The translations under genes and the position numbers were made by a program. Under the pieces are notes generated by a model. That model did no database searches and was not told the DNA's origin. It was given only the letters and a program-made list of their open reading frames with translations. Below are positions 20,460-29,944 of a stretch of 64,000 nt of DNA, piece by piece (positions within the stretch are counted from its first letter, which is position 1; every line of letters starts with the position of its first letter). Location: the NCBI GenBank assembly GCA_034401795.1, contig CM067369.1:138520496-138584495 (forward strand). The letters run 5' to 3'. The DNA comes from Chaetoderma sp. LZ-2023a (taxonomy: Eukaryota; Mollusca; Caudofoveata; Chaetodermatida; Chaetodermatidae).

Positions 20460-22590
20460 CAGGGCGCTTACCGCGGTAAGGACCACGCCGGTGTGTATGG
20501 CGACGGAGACAGTGCCGCTCTTGCATGCCTTGTGTCCACCGCGGTCCCTAGGTGGACCGGTGGGAGGCCGGCTAGCCGACCACATGCAAGAGTGGGAACG
20601 GTTAACTCAGGACCGTTTAGTCTTGCGATGGCTTTCCGTGGGGTATCATCCAGAGTGGATGACAGGCCCGCCGTCGCGACTGTCTCTGGTGCCAGTCTGG
20701 ACTCCCATTCCGAGAGATCCAGGTCAAAGGTTGTGTATCGAGGAGGAGATAAATTCCCTCGTACAAAAAGGAGCTATTCAGCCGGCACAAAGGTGTCCGG
20801 GCTTCTATTCAACCCTGTTCTTGGTAACAAAACGCACCGGTGGGTGGAGACCGATTCTCAACCTCAAGCCATTGAACAAGTTCATCGAGACGCCCAGTTT
20901 CAAGATGGAAACGGTGCGCTCGGTGTTGGCGGGGTTGGAGAGGGGGATGTGGACGGCGTCGATAGATTTGAAGGACGCTTATTTCCACATCCCCATCCAC
21001 AGGAGTTTCTGTCGCTTCCTGAGATTTGCATTCCAGGGCAGACAGTGGGAATTCAGGGTGTTGCCCTTCGGAATTTCCACGGCTCCTCGGGTTTTCACCC
21101 GTGTGGTTCTTGCGATCACAGCATACCTCCGCAGGAGAAGCATAGCAGTCCACACGTACATAGACGACTGGCTGTTGAAAGCGCACACCCGGGAAAGTTT
21201 GTCCGCCAATCTGGAGATTGTTTTGAAAATTCTCACAGACTTGGGCTGGATGATCAATTTCCCAAAATCAGAGCTGACTCCATCCCAGAAGTTTGTTTAC
21301 CTGGGGATGTTCTTCGATCTGGAGACAGGATATGTTTATCCTACTCAGGAGAGGGTTCAAATACTCATCTCGTTGATTCAGTCAGTGTGCGACAGTCGTC
21401 ATGTCCTGGCACGGGTTTACTTGAGAATGCTGGGGTTGATGGTTTCGTTGGAACCAGTCATTCCTCAGGCCGCCTTACGCAGGCGGCCGATCCAGTTGTT
21501 TCTCATGACACAATGGACCCAGAGTACAGGTTCGCTGGACTCGAATGTGTCAGTGTTGGCGCCTCTGATTCACCACCTGCAATGGTGGTTGAATACAGAG
21601 AATCTCTTACCGGGGGTTTTGCTAACCCCTCCCCACCCTCAGGTGACTGTGTATACAGATGCATCGATGGAGGGCTGGGGAGCTTGCCTGGAAGAATCCA
21701 CGATATCAGGGCTTTGGAATCTGGAACAGTCACAGGAACATATAAATCTACTGGCGCTAAGAGCAGTAGTCCTGGGCCTGGAACATTTCTTACAGAAAGT
21801 TCAGGGCAAGATTGTTCTTATTCGTTCAGACAACTCAACAGTTGTGACTTACATAAACCGCCAGGGCGGAACGAAGTCGCCCAGTCTCTGTATGATGACA
21901 TGGAAACTGCTTTGTTGGTGTCTGGATCACCAGATTACCTTGAAAGCAGTTCATATTCCGGGAAGGTTAAACCTGCTAGCAGACTCATTGAGCCGAAGGA
22001 TGAGTGTTTTACCCACGGAATGGCAACTAAATCAATGTGTGGCGGATCGTCTGTTCGACCATTGGGGGAAACCCAACATCGATTTGTTCGCAACGAAGAA
22101 GAATGCGAAGATGACGACGTACGTCTCTCCGATTCCGGATCCAAGCGCTTTCGCAACAGATGCGTTAGCTATCAGCTGGGGGAGAATGTATGCATACGCA
22201 TTCCCTCCAGCAATCCTGATTCCAAAAATTCTTCAGAAAATCAGACAAGAGGAATGCCAAGTGCTTCTGATCGCCCCGGATTGGCCAAGCCGATCATGGT
22301 ATACGGATCTGCTGGACCTTCTGGTCTGCAATCCGGTTCCTCTGCCTCTGATGGACGATATTATCTTCCAGGGCAAGGCCCTTCACAACAATCCGTCAAT
22401 GTTCAGATTGACTGCGTGGATGTTGTCAAGGAATCTAGAATTAAGGAGGGCTTTTCTGAGCAAGCAGCCATGTTTATGGCCAAAGCCAGGAGGGGGTCAA
22501 CCTCCAGAGCATATAATTATAAAATCAACAGATTTGCAGAATGGTGCTCAAAAAGATGTATTGATCCAATGGATTCATCTATTCAAGTAG
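20404..22590 (+). CDS. DIRS RT-RNase H-MTase-like polyprotein, copy B
   Basis: 728 codons, +1 relative to ORF1 and overlapping its last 56 bases. YIDD is at residues 252-255. The RNase H motif is present, but the catalytic Glu seen in copies A, D and E is Ala here (LLALRA, residue 451, codon GCG at 21754). The MTase-like IDLFATKKN...AFPP region is intact. The Glu loss should cripple RNase H, so this copy probably needs help from another element. Confidence 0.9.
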   Translation: MRAGRGGSREDLGVVIVPDRALTAVRTTPVCMATETVPLLHALCPPRSLGGPVGGRLADHMQEWERLTQDRLVLRWLSVGYHPEWMTGPPSRLSLVPVWTPIPRDPGQRLCIEEEINSLVQKGAIQPAQRCPGFYSTLFLVTKRTGGWRPILNLKPLNKFIETPSFKMETVRSVLAGLERGMWTASIDLKDAYFHIPIHRSFCRFLRFAFQGRQWEFRVLPFGISTAPRVFTRVVLAITAYLRRRSIAVHTYIDDWLLKAHTRESLSANLEIVLKILTDLGWMINFPKSELTPSQKFVYLGMFFDLETGYVYPTQERVQILISLIQSVCDSRHVLARVYLRMLGLMVSLEPVIPQAALRRRPIQLFLMTQWTQSTGSLDSNVSVLAPLIHHLQWWLNTENLLPGVLLTPPHPQVTVYTDASMEGWGACLEESTISGLWNLEQSQEHINLLALRAVVLGLEHFLQKVQGKIVLIRSDNSTVVTYINRQGGTKSPSLCMMTWKLLCWCLDHQITLKAVHIPGRLNLLADSLSRRMSVLPTEWQLNQCVADRLFDHWGKPNIDLFATKKNAKMTTYVSPIPDPSAFATDALAISWGRMYAYAFPPAILIPKILQKIRQEECQVLLIAPDWPSRSWYTDLLDLLVCNPVPLPLMDDIIFQGKALHNNPSMFRLTAWMLSRNLELRRAFLSKQPCLWPKPGGGQPPEHIIIKSTDLQNGAQKDVLIQWIHLFK

Positions 22591-23429
22591 TAGCTGATTT
22601 CCTCTGTCACCTCTATGATGCCTATAGCCTCAAGCCTAACTCTATTGCTGGTTATAAGTCAGCATTAATGTCTGTTATTCCTTGCTTGGCTAAGAGGGGA
22701 AGTGATGAAGTAAATACATTGAATGTATTAATTAAAGGCATGGGCAATCTAAGACCAAGGAATCCTCCTGTGATTCCGTCTTGGAGTTTATCGCTAGTGC
22801 TTCAAGTACTAGGTGATAAGCCTTTTGAACCACTTAGTTCCATTTCTATGAAACTATTAACACTGAAGACTGTGTTTTTAATTGCTGCGGCCTCGGCTAG
22901 GCGTAGGAGTGAGATTCATGCCTTATCAGCCGAGGATGACCGTTTTGTGGTTTCAGGGGAAGGCCTTAAGCTGCTACCTAGGATTAATTTCTTGGCTAAA
23001 AATCAGTCGTTGAAATATCCAGGTCAACCTATTATTTTGCCTGCTTTAACTAGATATGATCCTAATTCTAAAGCATGGTGTCCCGTCCGGGCGCTGCGCC
23101 GGTACAAACAACGTACGGCGGCATGGCGCACCGACCAGTCAGCGTTATGGTTGTCATATATTGAACCCCATGGGAGGGCTTCTAAGGACACCATTTCCAG
23201 GTGGATTGTGGAATGCATTCAGTTTTGCCATAAATCCGCCACCGGGAAGCAGGTTGACGTGGCCAAGGCTCACAGTGTCCGCGGCGTAGTGACATCCACG
23301 GCCCTATTTAATGGGGTCCCTGTGGATGATATTATGTCGGTGGCTCAGTGGCACTGTGAGTCAAGTTTTACAGACCATTATCTCCGTGACACCTCTAATC
23401 CTCTCGCCTTGTCGGTTTTGAAAAAATAA
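20493..23429 (+). CDS. DIRS YR frame with tyrosine recombinase domain, copy B
   Basis: Open in the ORF1 register directly after the ORF1 UGA; the first codon listed is GTG. The recombinase domain lies in about 22430-23429 with SARRRSEIHAL, KAHSVRG and TDHYLRD carrying the Arg, His-x-x-Arg and Tyr. All catalytic residues are present. Confidence 0.9.
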   Translation: MYGDGDSAALACLVSTAVPRWTGGRPASRPHARVGTVNSGPFSLAMAFRGVSSRVDDRPAVATVSGASLDSHSERSRSKVVYRGGDKFPRTKRSYSAGTKVSGLLFNPVLGNKTHRWVETDSQPQAIEQVHRDAQFQDGNGALGVGGVGEGDVDGVDRFEGRLFPHPHPQEFLSLPEICIPGQTVGIQGVALRNFHGSSGFHPCGSCDHSIPPQEKHSSPHVHRRLAVESAHPGKFVRQSGDCFENSHRLGLDDQFPKIRADSIPEVCLPGDVLRSGDRICLSYSGEGSNTHLVDSVSVRQSSCPGTGLLENAGVDGFVGTSHSSGRLTQAADPVVSHDTMDPEYRFAGLECVSVGASDSPPAMVVEYRESLTGGFANPSPPSGDCVYRCIDGGLGSLPGRIHDIRALESGTVTGTYKSTGAKSSSPGPGTFLTESSGQDCSYSFRQLNSCDLHKPPGRNEVAQSLYDDMETALLVSGSPDYLESSSYSGKVKPASRLIEPKDECFTHGMATKSMCGGSSVRPLGETQHRFVRNEEECEDDDVRLSDSGSKRFRNRCVSYQLGENVCIRIPSSNPDSKNSSENQTRGMPSASDRPGLAKPIMVYGSAGPSGLQSGSSASDGRYYLPGQGPSQQSVNVQIDCVDVVKESRIKEGFSEQAAMFMAKARRGSTSRAYNYKINRFAEWCSKRCIDPMDSSIQVVADFLCHLYDAYSLKPNSIAGYKSALMSVIPCLAKRGSDEVNTLNVLIKGMGNLRPRNPPVIPSWSLSLVLQVLGDKPFEPLSSISMKLLTLKTVFLIAAASARRRSEIHALSAEDDRFVVSGEGLKLLPRINFLAKNQSLKYPGQPIILPALTRYDPNSKAWCPVRALRRYKQRTAAWRTDQSALWLSYIEPHGRASKDTISRWIVECIQFCHKSATGKQVDVAKAHSVRGVVTSTALFNGVPVDDIMSVAQWHCESSFTDHYLRDTSNPLALSVLKK

Positions 23430-23960
23430 ATCGGTTTATATTTTTTGAGGTGATTTCCTCATTACTTATATATATCACAATTAATTTATGGAAACACCCA
23501 CTTTTTTGGGCCTGCATCAGTCTTTACCGATGGGAAGATGATGTCAGCAGCCATTTTCAACAAGGTCAGTCTTGTTCATGTGTTGTCCGTTGTTGATTGT
23601 ATTGTCACGATTACCCGTTATTAATATGGTGATGGTTTGTGTATTTGTGTGGTTCATTGTTGAGAGTTACGAAAATGGAGCTTTTTCGTCTCTGTCCTGT
23701 AGTACATGGCACTTGTACGTAGAGAGCGTATAGGACATTGAGGTCAGTCGACTCTTCCTCCCAGGAAGGAGGGGGGGGGAGCGCATATGACATTCGGTCA
23801 TCTCTCATACATCGGTCGTGTTATCCGATGGTTAGTCAAATCCTGACTGTTTTTTCTTACAGTTTCAGAAGTTTAAGTGCCTTAAACGCAGAAAAGCGTA
23901 TAGGGATGAGCTGGTCTTTTGACCTCGCCTCCCTCCCGCCAGATTCACTTTCGAATTCTG

Positions 23961-24062
23961 GCAATATCAAAAGTATTAGGGAGGTAAGTATACTCTTGAA
24001 GTGAAATAAACGAAATCTAGGATTTCTTTTTTCACGAGAGAGTTGATACTTACCTCCCTAGA
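23961..24062 (+). repeat. ICR, copy B
   Basis: The left half GGTAAGTATACTCTTGAAGTGAA pairs with the left outer end; the right half (AACGAAATCTAGGATTTC ... TTGATACTTACC) pairs with the right outer end. Read in reverse complement it gives the right-end CGTTTA joined directly to left-end TTTCAC, i.e. the circle junction. Confidence 0.92.
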
Positions 24063-24118
24063 TACGGACCCGGCCTCTCCACCCCACAGAGGCTCGGTCT
24101 TCAGGCTCTTTATAGTTG

Positions 24119-24345
24119 CATGTGTGTCAGCCAATAATCTAGTCAGAGGAAGTGCTAGTCTGCGCATGCGCGGTGGTGGGGCTGGCATCCGCCAGACTAC
24201 GCTCTGACTCCCTGCCCAGTAGGGGCACCTAACTGTTTTAAATCTGAGTGTTTATTGAGTGAAAGCCAATATTTAGCAATATCAAAAGTATTAGGGAGGT
24301 AAGTATCAACTCTCTCGTGAAAAAAGAAATCCTAGATTTCGTTTA
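24119..24345 (+). repeat. Right inverted terminal repeat and outer extension, copy B
   Basis: 24119-24303 is the inverse of 17316-17503. 24304-24345 (TATCAACTCTCTCGTG ... TTTCGTTTA) is the right-only extension complementary to the ICR. Confidence 0.92.
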
Positions 24346-24523
24346 GATTCAACCACCATTGTGGTCAACCTACTTGGGAAAATTTCTCATATTCCAACAC
24401 CAATGGATATCATGGCAGGACTATCCCAAACAAGATAGAAAAATGACAGAAACAGAACTGTTCATGCTTTCCGCCGATTTCAATTGAAAGCGAAAATCTT
24501 CCAAATAAGCTGCATCCAATAAA

Positions 24524-25049
24524 GAGTCATAGAAGTTCTTTGCCACGATCCTAACAGCTTTGAAACTACCACTTCACGCAAGGAGGGTCAATCTTTTTGA
24601 ATCCATCAACAAATGCTGTGCATGGTCTATTTAATATTTTGAAACTAATAAGACTGGGAGTCTGTCTATGACAGGAACAGGTTACAGACAAATTAGTTTT
24701 CACGATATTTAACAGCATACCTGTATAACTCCTGTCTTGTATAGTTCATGAATCCATTTCCTCACTCAATCATATGATGTCATAATCAACTATGTGACAT
24801 GTAGGATGACGGCATAATCATGATGTCATGAATGATTCGATATAGTCCGTCTTTAACACGTAATAGTTTGACATGTTTGACACATTGTGCGAATTGTATG
24901 TCTGTACCATTTAATAAATATTCTGTTAAATAGTTTGAAACTAATTTATCTGGGCGCAGCATTTGTTGGTGGATCCAAAAAGATTCACGCTCCTTGCGTG
25001 AAGTGGTAGTTTCAAAGCTGTTAGGATCGTGGCGAAGAACTTCTATGAC
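24524..25049. repeat. ~90-bp inverted repeat pair spanning two H1 hairpins
   Basis: 24524-24616 (CATAGAAGTTCTTTGCCACG ... CATCAACAAATGCTG) is the near reverse complement of 24959-25049 (GCATTTGTTGGTGGATCC ... GAAGAACTTCTATG). The second arm lies inside the loop of an H1 hairpin. Confidence 0.8.
24626..24715. repeat. H1 hairpin repeat copy (decayed)
   Basis: TTAATATTTTGAAACTAAT on the left and ATTAGTTTTCACGATATTTAA on the right, central stem diverged. Confidence 0.7.
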
Positions 25050-25074
25050 AAATTAGTTTCAAAATGTTCAATAG
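24923..25074. repeat. H1 hairpin repeat copy with loop insertion
   Basis: Arms CTGTTAAATAGTTTGAAACT and AGTTTCAAAATGTTCAATAG are separated by the inverted 90-bp segment described at 24524-25049. Confidence 0.75.
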
Positions 25075-25301
25075 GTTTCCCTGTATAGTTTTCTGGAAAT
25101 TGATGTTAAAAAAGTTCAGGGATCGATCGATCCCAACACGGCGAAGTGTGGGTGGAGCTTAGATAGAGATGGGTGGTGGCATAGCTAAAACTGGAAAGGT
25201 CCATTGGGTCACTTGCTTTTCATGGGTTGCAGGGCTAATCGTAAAAGATACAGGACAGCTCAGCGATAACCTCGAATGTTGCCAAAGCAAAATAGAACAT
25301 A

Positions 25302-25400
25302 CTGTTGAATATTTTGAACATACATGTAATTGGATTGGAAGACATTGCTCCCTAAGGCAGCAACATCTTCCAATCCAATTATGTTCAAAATATTCAACAG
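25302..25400. repeat. H1 hairpin repeat copy (variant core)
   Basis: CTGTTGAATATTTTGAACAT ... ATTGGATTGGAAGACATTGC pairs with GCAACATCTTCCAATCCAAT ... ATGTTCAAAATATTCAACAG. Confidence 0.82.
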
Positions 25401-25594
25401 AACCTTTCTTACATCGTGTTCAAAATTGTACTAACTAATATACATGTTTCTCTTTGTGTTGAAAATATTAATTTATTTCTGACCTGTACTATATGGTAAA
25501 GATTATTCTATTTAAAATGTTATCTACATGTACGACACCCTGCTAATGAGTGAATAAATATTGTCTTTGTAAAAAAATAACCTGTTCATTGTAG

Positions 25595-25656
25595 GAGCTG
25601 AGTAGAACCTCATATCAGGACTTCAAGGCAAGATTGGACTGGGAGGCCAAAAGCAG
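25595..25656 (+). CDS. AHI1: AHI1-like exon f (charged linker)
   Basis: Acceptor TTCATTGTAG, donor AGCAG|GTCAGA, 62 nt ending in phase 2. It encodes a short charged linker (DFKARLDWEAKSR) between the pre-WD40 region and the WD40 domain. This is the least conserved exon. It is placed by phase fit with exons e and g and by position. An 88-bp tandem duplication follows at 25710. Confidence 0.75.
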
Positions 25657-25709
25657 GTCAGAATACCCAATTACCCACCGACACCCCATCATTACCCTCG
25701 CCACCCCAG

Positions 25710-25885
25710 ATATGACAAATGCATTATAATCTAAGAAGTATGATGGTGAATATTTGCAATCTAATTTGAAGGAAGGACAATTAATATTGACATTAAAATA
25801 TGACAAATTCATTATAATCTAAGAAGTATGCTGGTGAATATTTGCAATCTAATTTGAAGGAAAGACAATTAATATTGACATTAAA
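25710..25885 (+). repeat. 88-bp tandem duplication
   Basis: Two nearly identical copies of a unit beginning ATATGACAAATGCATTATAA, starting at 25710 and 25798, just after exon f. Confidence 0.9.
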
Positions 25886-26143
25886 ATAGGTATGGAATGT
25901 CGTCGATAAAAGACTTAACTTATCTCACATTGAATCTCTGACTTTTTGATCCATGATTCAATAAAGTTCTTTGGGATGCCAAGTGCAACCTTGCATCCAT
26001 GTTTGGTCAAAATCCTTCCAGTAGACCTTGAACTATTGCACTGGCCAGACAGACAGACATGGGTGTTCGTGGTACAAGTAGCATGACACTTGATGGCAAG
26101 CCTAATAACACAGAAATATCCATCACAACTTTTGCCATTTCAG

Positions 26144-26278
26144 AGAGGAGCTTCCCAGAAAGCTCACATCATGGTCACGCTTGGCTGGACAGGTGTGCAA
26201 AGTGCCAAATAACTTGCTTCTCAGTCTGCCCGGCGGGCGTAAAGGATGCTATGTGCTCAAATTCTCCCATGATGGAAG
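26144..26278 (+). CDS. AHI1: AHI1-like exon g (entry to WD40 domain)
   Basis: Acceptor GCCATTTCAG, donor GGAAG|GTGAGT, 135 nt. It reads SWSRLAGQVCKVPNN and then GCYVLKFSHDG, the jouberin linker and the first WD40 strand. The frame is shifted relative to the longest open frame over this stretch, which is a shadow. Confidence 0.87.
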
Positions 26279-26717
26279 GTGAGTTAATGGTAGTAGATTG
26301 CGTAGTCATTGTCGAGAACCTGCCACTGTTGTGAGTTAACCTTTGAGGGATGAGCGAGTGACATTGATTTTTAACTCCACCAGTATGGAAAGCGAGACTA
26401 AAGCTAGAATTCAATAGGCATGTTGGACCTATCAAGCATATGCGTTTATAGTTTGTGTTCTAGTAGCAAGGCATAGTTATATATGTGTTTATGCGTTACA
26501 TCTTCTAGTGTTGTAGTTGTGCATTAGAAAAAGTGCAGACAATCGAGGGATCTAACCTGCCACTCATGTATATGATGTCATAATCAATTATGTCACATGT
26601 AGGCTTATGTCAGAATCATAATGGCATAGTTATACACGCAACTCCATGACGAAGCTCAAGGTTGGTCGAGTTTACAAATTGTTTGTCTTTGATAAATTTA
26701 CAATTAAAAAAAATATT

Positions 26718-26810
26718 CTGTTAAATATTTTGAAACTAATTTGACTGGGAGCTGTTGCTGCCAATGGCAGCCACAGCCCCCTGTCAAATTAGTTTCAACA
26801 TATTCAACAG
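26718..26810. repeat. H1 hairpin repeat copy
   Basis: CTGTTAAATATTTTGAAACT, TTTGACTGGGAGCTGTTGC and the mirrored GCCACAGCCCCCTGTCAAA, AGTTTCAACATATTCAACAG. Confidence 0.82.
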
Positions 26811-27004
26811 CTTACCTGTATAATTACCTTGAAAATGGGAATTCTGGATTCAAAGTAATAGTATATAAATTGATTGCAAGACACTGAAAAAGTGGGCGGG
26901 GTATAGCTAGAAATTGATCCCTCTGTTCCTGCCTAGAACCATATGCATTCATTTCATTTCATAGGTTTTGAAAATATGTGTACCAAATATGCATAGACAC
27001 GGAG

Positions 27005-28528
27005 TAGGGTTGGGCGATTTTTCGATATTATCGTCAATATCGCGATATACCGATACCGAAATCGTCATAATTTCGAAAAATCGTAAATATCGTCAATACC
27101 GACAGGACGATATTGCACTTTTAACTGTGAGCATAATATAAATAACTAAGTTAGAAATGTCATACTCTTACCTCTATTCGGTCCAGTAATAGTCTTTAAG
27201 TAATAATCCAGTCTTTGTCTAAGGTAATAAAAACTTAATAAACTCCAAAATAATCTGTGTTCATTTAATTCATGGTTTGTTTGCGCTAATAAAATGATTT
27301 AAAGTACAAAATAATCCTTTGTAGTTCACTTTTAATAATTACATAAATAGTCGACGCCATGTTTTTTCTTGCCTCATTCTGAGTGTTAGTCAGTGGGGAA
27401 TACCATTTGCACTACCCACATTCCAATCTGATGACGTCATTACTACAGGTCAAGCTATTTATCCATTAGTCATTGATCTGCATGGTTAAACATTCTTCTG
27501 ACCGTGAAAGATTTAAACTTTAAAACTTTTTAGGTCGATAGGAAACCACACACACTTTTAGTCCCTTATCAATACCACAGCTTGGAACGGTGGGTGAGGG
27601 GGAAGTTAATCTCTTACTTTACCGTTATACGTTTTTATGTAACTTTATACAATATATTTAGCATTTTTAAACGAATCAGATCAAAATTCATTCCACATAA
27701 CATTACAGATTTATTCTAAGTGAGAAACAGCCTTAAAATAAATAATTTAGGCCTAATTATTTCCAGTCTTCGATCTGTTGTGGCAGTTTTGGTTGCAGTG
27801 TTAACTGGGTTAATTTCACACATCCCGGCTATGCCTTGAGATCAATGGATAGGACCGCTAAGTAGTGAGCGAATTTGAATAGGTCTACAATGGGGCAAAT
27901 TAGTATTTAATATTACAGACCAAATAAAATCTGATATAATTGTTTCCAGTCTTCACGCTGGTTCTCGTTCAAAATCATACAGCGTTATTTTATTAATTTG
28001 CATCGTCTACACTAGCGGTGGGCGTGATAACGGCTGTCGGAATTCTGCAGTGTGAATTCTGATTGGCTCAAGTATGATACGCGGCCAATCAGACTTTGCT
28101 CTGCGGAATTCCTTTCTGCGCAATGAAGTTAATGCGTGTTCCTTGCTCAATCTTTTGACAGTTGTCGTGAGGTAAAGATAACACAAAATACAACACAAGA
28201 ACAGAAGAAAATCCTTTATTTTTCTTATTTGTAATGAATAATGTGTTGCATTACATTCGTTGCTTTAAACTGTATATTGAAGGGTGTCAAAGTGTGGAAT
28301 TTCGTGTATTAAATATGCGGAAATGGCAATCAAGGCGATCTCAATTTACGGTTTCAATGCAACAAATTTAATGAAAATAACTTTTAGACACCACCAATTT
28401 GAAATACATGTTATTCTATGTTTACACCCTAACTCCACACCCCACCCAAATGACGATATATCGTGATACCGCGGTATTTTAATGAGATACCGATATCGTC
28501 ATGCCTTGAGCAATATCGCCCAACCATA
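27005..28528. mobile_element. hAT-like non-autonomous element, 1524 bp
   Basis: The flanking 8-bp duplications ACACGGAG (26997-27004 and 28529-28536) are identical. The terminal inverted repeats are TAGGGTTGGGCGAT and, at the other end, ATCGCCCAACCATA (two mismatches). The subterminal regions on both sides are rich in ATATCG / CGATAT / ATACCG motifs. An 8-bp duplication with TAG-starting repeats is typical of hAT superfamily transposons. No transposase-like frame is present, so it would depend on a relative. Confidence 0.85.
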
Positions 28529-28908
28529 ACACGGAGGCTTATCCCTGTACAGAAACACAGACATTAAATTGAATATGATCAATTATTTACATGTATGTGA
28601 TTGAACATATGGAATCCTGTGCACCTGATTACATTGATTATCCATGAATATTGGTGCTTCTGTGTCATTTGTGTTTGGACCAACTTGTATCCTTGATAGA
28701 TATATGCATCCTTGATAGATAAGTTCAAAAAGTGCTATTACATAGAATGTTTCCAGATTAATTCACATCAAAATTTTGACTCCATATTGATAAAAAAGCA
28801 TTACATTTATTATGTTTTTCCAAACTGTTTGCATAATAATCAATTTTCAGTTAAACCTTTTCACCGATGAATTCCCCATCTTGTTTACAAGGCAACCATA
28901 CAGAAATA

Positions 28909-28994
28909 CTTGAATATTTTGAAATTAATTTGATTGGAAGCCGTTGCTAGGCAGCAACGGCTTCCAGTCAAATTAATTTCAAAATATTTAACAG
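28909..28994. repeat. H1 hairpin repeat copy (best stem)
   Basis: TTGAATATTTTGAAATTAAT, TTGATTGGAAGCCGTTGC and the mirror GCAACGGCTTCCAGTCAA, ATTAATTTCAAAATATTTAA leave a loop of only a few bases (TAGG), i.e. a stem of nearly 40 pairs. Confidence 0.85.
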
Positions 28995-29226
28995 AATAAG
29001 TTTTATACCGTAAAGAATTTACTTCTTCGGGGATCTTTCAGTGAAACGGTTCAAATTATGCAAGCAGTGAAAAACAATGAATGTGATGATTGTTCATTCT
29101 TATGGACTAAAAATGTTGATGTTTTATTAGGGTTAAAACAAACATTAAAGCTAAGCATATTTTGAAATTAGGCATGTCAACTTAATTATAGAGTAAATGA
29201 GATCTTATTTTACATATTCTTATCAG

Positions 29227-29281
29227 GAACTTAGCGTGTGCTTGTCAGGATAATGAGGGCTTCTCGGTGCTTGTGTATGAG
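29227..29281 (+). CDS. AHI1: AHI1-like exon h (WD40)
   Basis: Acceptor TCTTATCAG, donor TATGAG|GTAAGT, 55 nt. Together with the two bases from exon g it reads R-NLACACQDNEGFSVLVYE, a WD40 strand pair in the jouberin order. It was found only by splice phase because it is very short. Confidence 0.86.
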
Positions 29282-29374
29282 GTAAGTTAATGCATAGAAA
29301 GTCATTATATATCTTAATTGGTACAGTACAGCTCATAAATAACTTTAAATGTTTCCAAAACAAAAAGAAAGGTG

Positions 29375-29466
29375 CTGTTGAATATTTTGAGCATAAATGA
29401 ATTGGAAGACATTGCTGCCCAAGCCAGCAATTTCTTCCAATCTAATTATGTTTAAAATATTCAACA
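29375..29466. repeat. H1 hairpin repeat copy (variant core)
   Basis: CTGTTGAATATTTTGAGCAT, AATTGGAAGACATTGCTG versus CAGCAATTTCTTCCAAT, ATGTTTAAAATATTCAACA. Confidence 0.78.
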
Positions 29467-29851
29467 AAACCTTTCTAAGATGTTTTTGTTTTTATTTTGG
29501 AAACGTGTTAACTTATAAATGTACTGTGCTTTGCTTTGCTGGGCCATTACTGAGAAACAATATGAAATAGATACGAATATTGATTCATAATATGCTTTGC
29601 ACTATGTGCTTTACCTGTGCTATTGTTTCAAGCGTTTTTCATATACATTATCAAAGTTTGTGTATGTATGCCGGGACCAATCTACCCTCTAGCCAGTTAG
29701 GCAAATGCTAGTAAAACTGAAATCTGGTTAATGAAAAGCAGAATTGGATAAATCATTGGCTAATGATTAAAATTTAGTTTTAAATTTTCTTGATTGTCTG
29801 AATCCTAGCTAAATCCAGTGTTACAATTGGAAAGCAAAAATGCCTGTTTTC

Positions 29852-29944
29852 GTTGTTGAATTTTTTGAAATTAATGTGACTGGAAGCTGTTGCTGCCTAA
29901 GGCAGCAGCAGCTTTCAGTCATATTAGTTTCAAAATATTCAACA
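29852..29944. repeat. H1 hairpin repeat copy
   Basis: GTTGAATTTTTTGAAATTAA, GACTGGAAGCTGTTGCTGCC and its mirror GGCAGCAGCAGCTTTCAGTC, TTAGTTTCAAAATATTCAAC. Confidence 0.82.

Larger units (their letters stand above)
17296..24345 (+). mobile_element. Full-length DIRS1-type retrotransposon, copy B
   Basis: A 7050-bp element in the AHI1 intron between exons e and f, in the gene's orientation. It has left and right inverted terminal repeats of about 190 bp, unequal outer extensions (TTTCACTTCAAG... on the left; ...CTAGATTTCGTTTA on the right), and an ICR at 23961-24062 complementary to both extensions. In order it holds a leader exon, an intron, ORF1, overlapping RT-RNase H-MTase-like and YR frames, and the ICR. 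No target duplication is visible, as expected for YR insertion. Confidence 0.95.
24346..25594. other. AHI1 intron with paired inverted repeats
   Basis: Non-coding. It holds H1 hairpins at 24626-24715, 24923-25074 and 25302-25400. A roughly 90-bp segment (24524-24616) reappears inverted at 24959-25049. Confidence 0.65.
26279..29226. other. AHI1 intron with hAT-like element
   Basis: Contains an H1 hairpin (26718-26810), a hAT-like element (27005-28528) and another H1 hairpin (28909-28994). No exon recognised. Confidence 0.6.
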
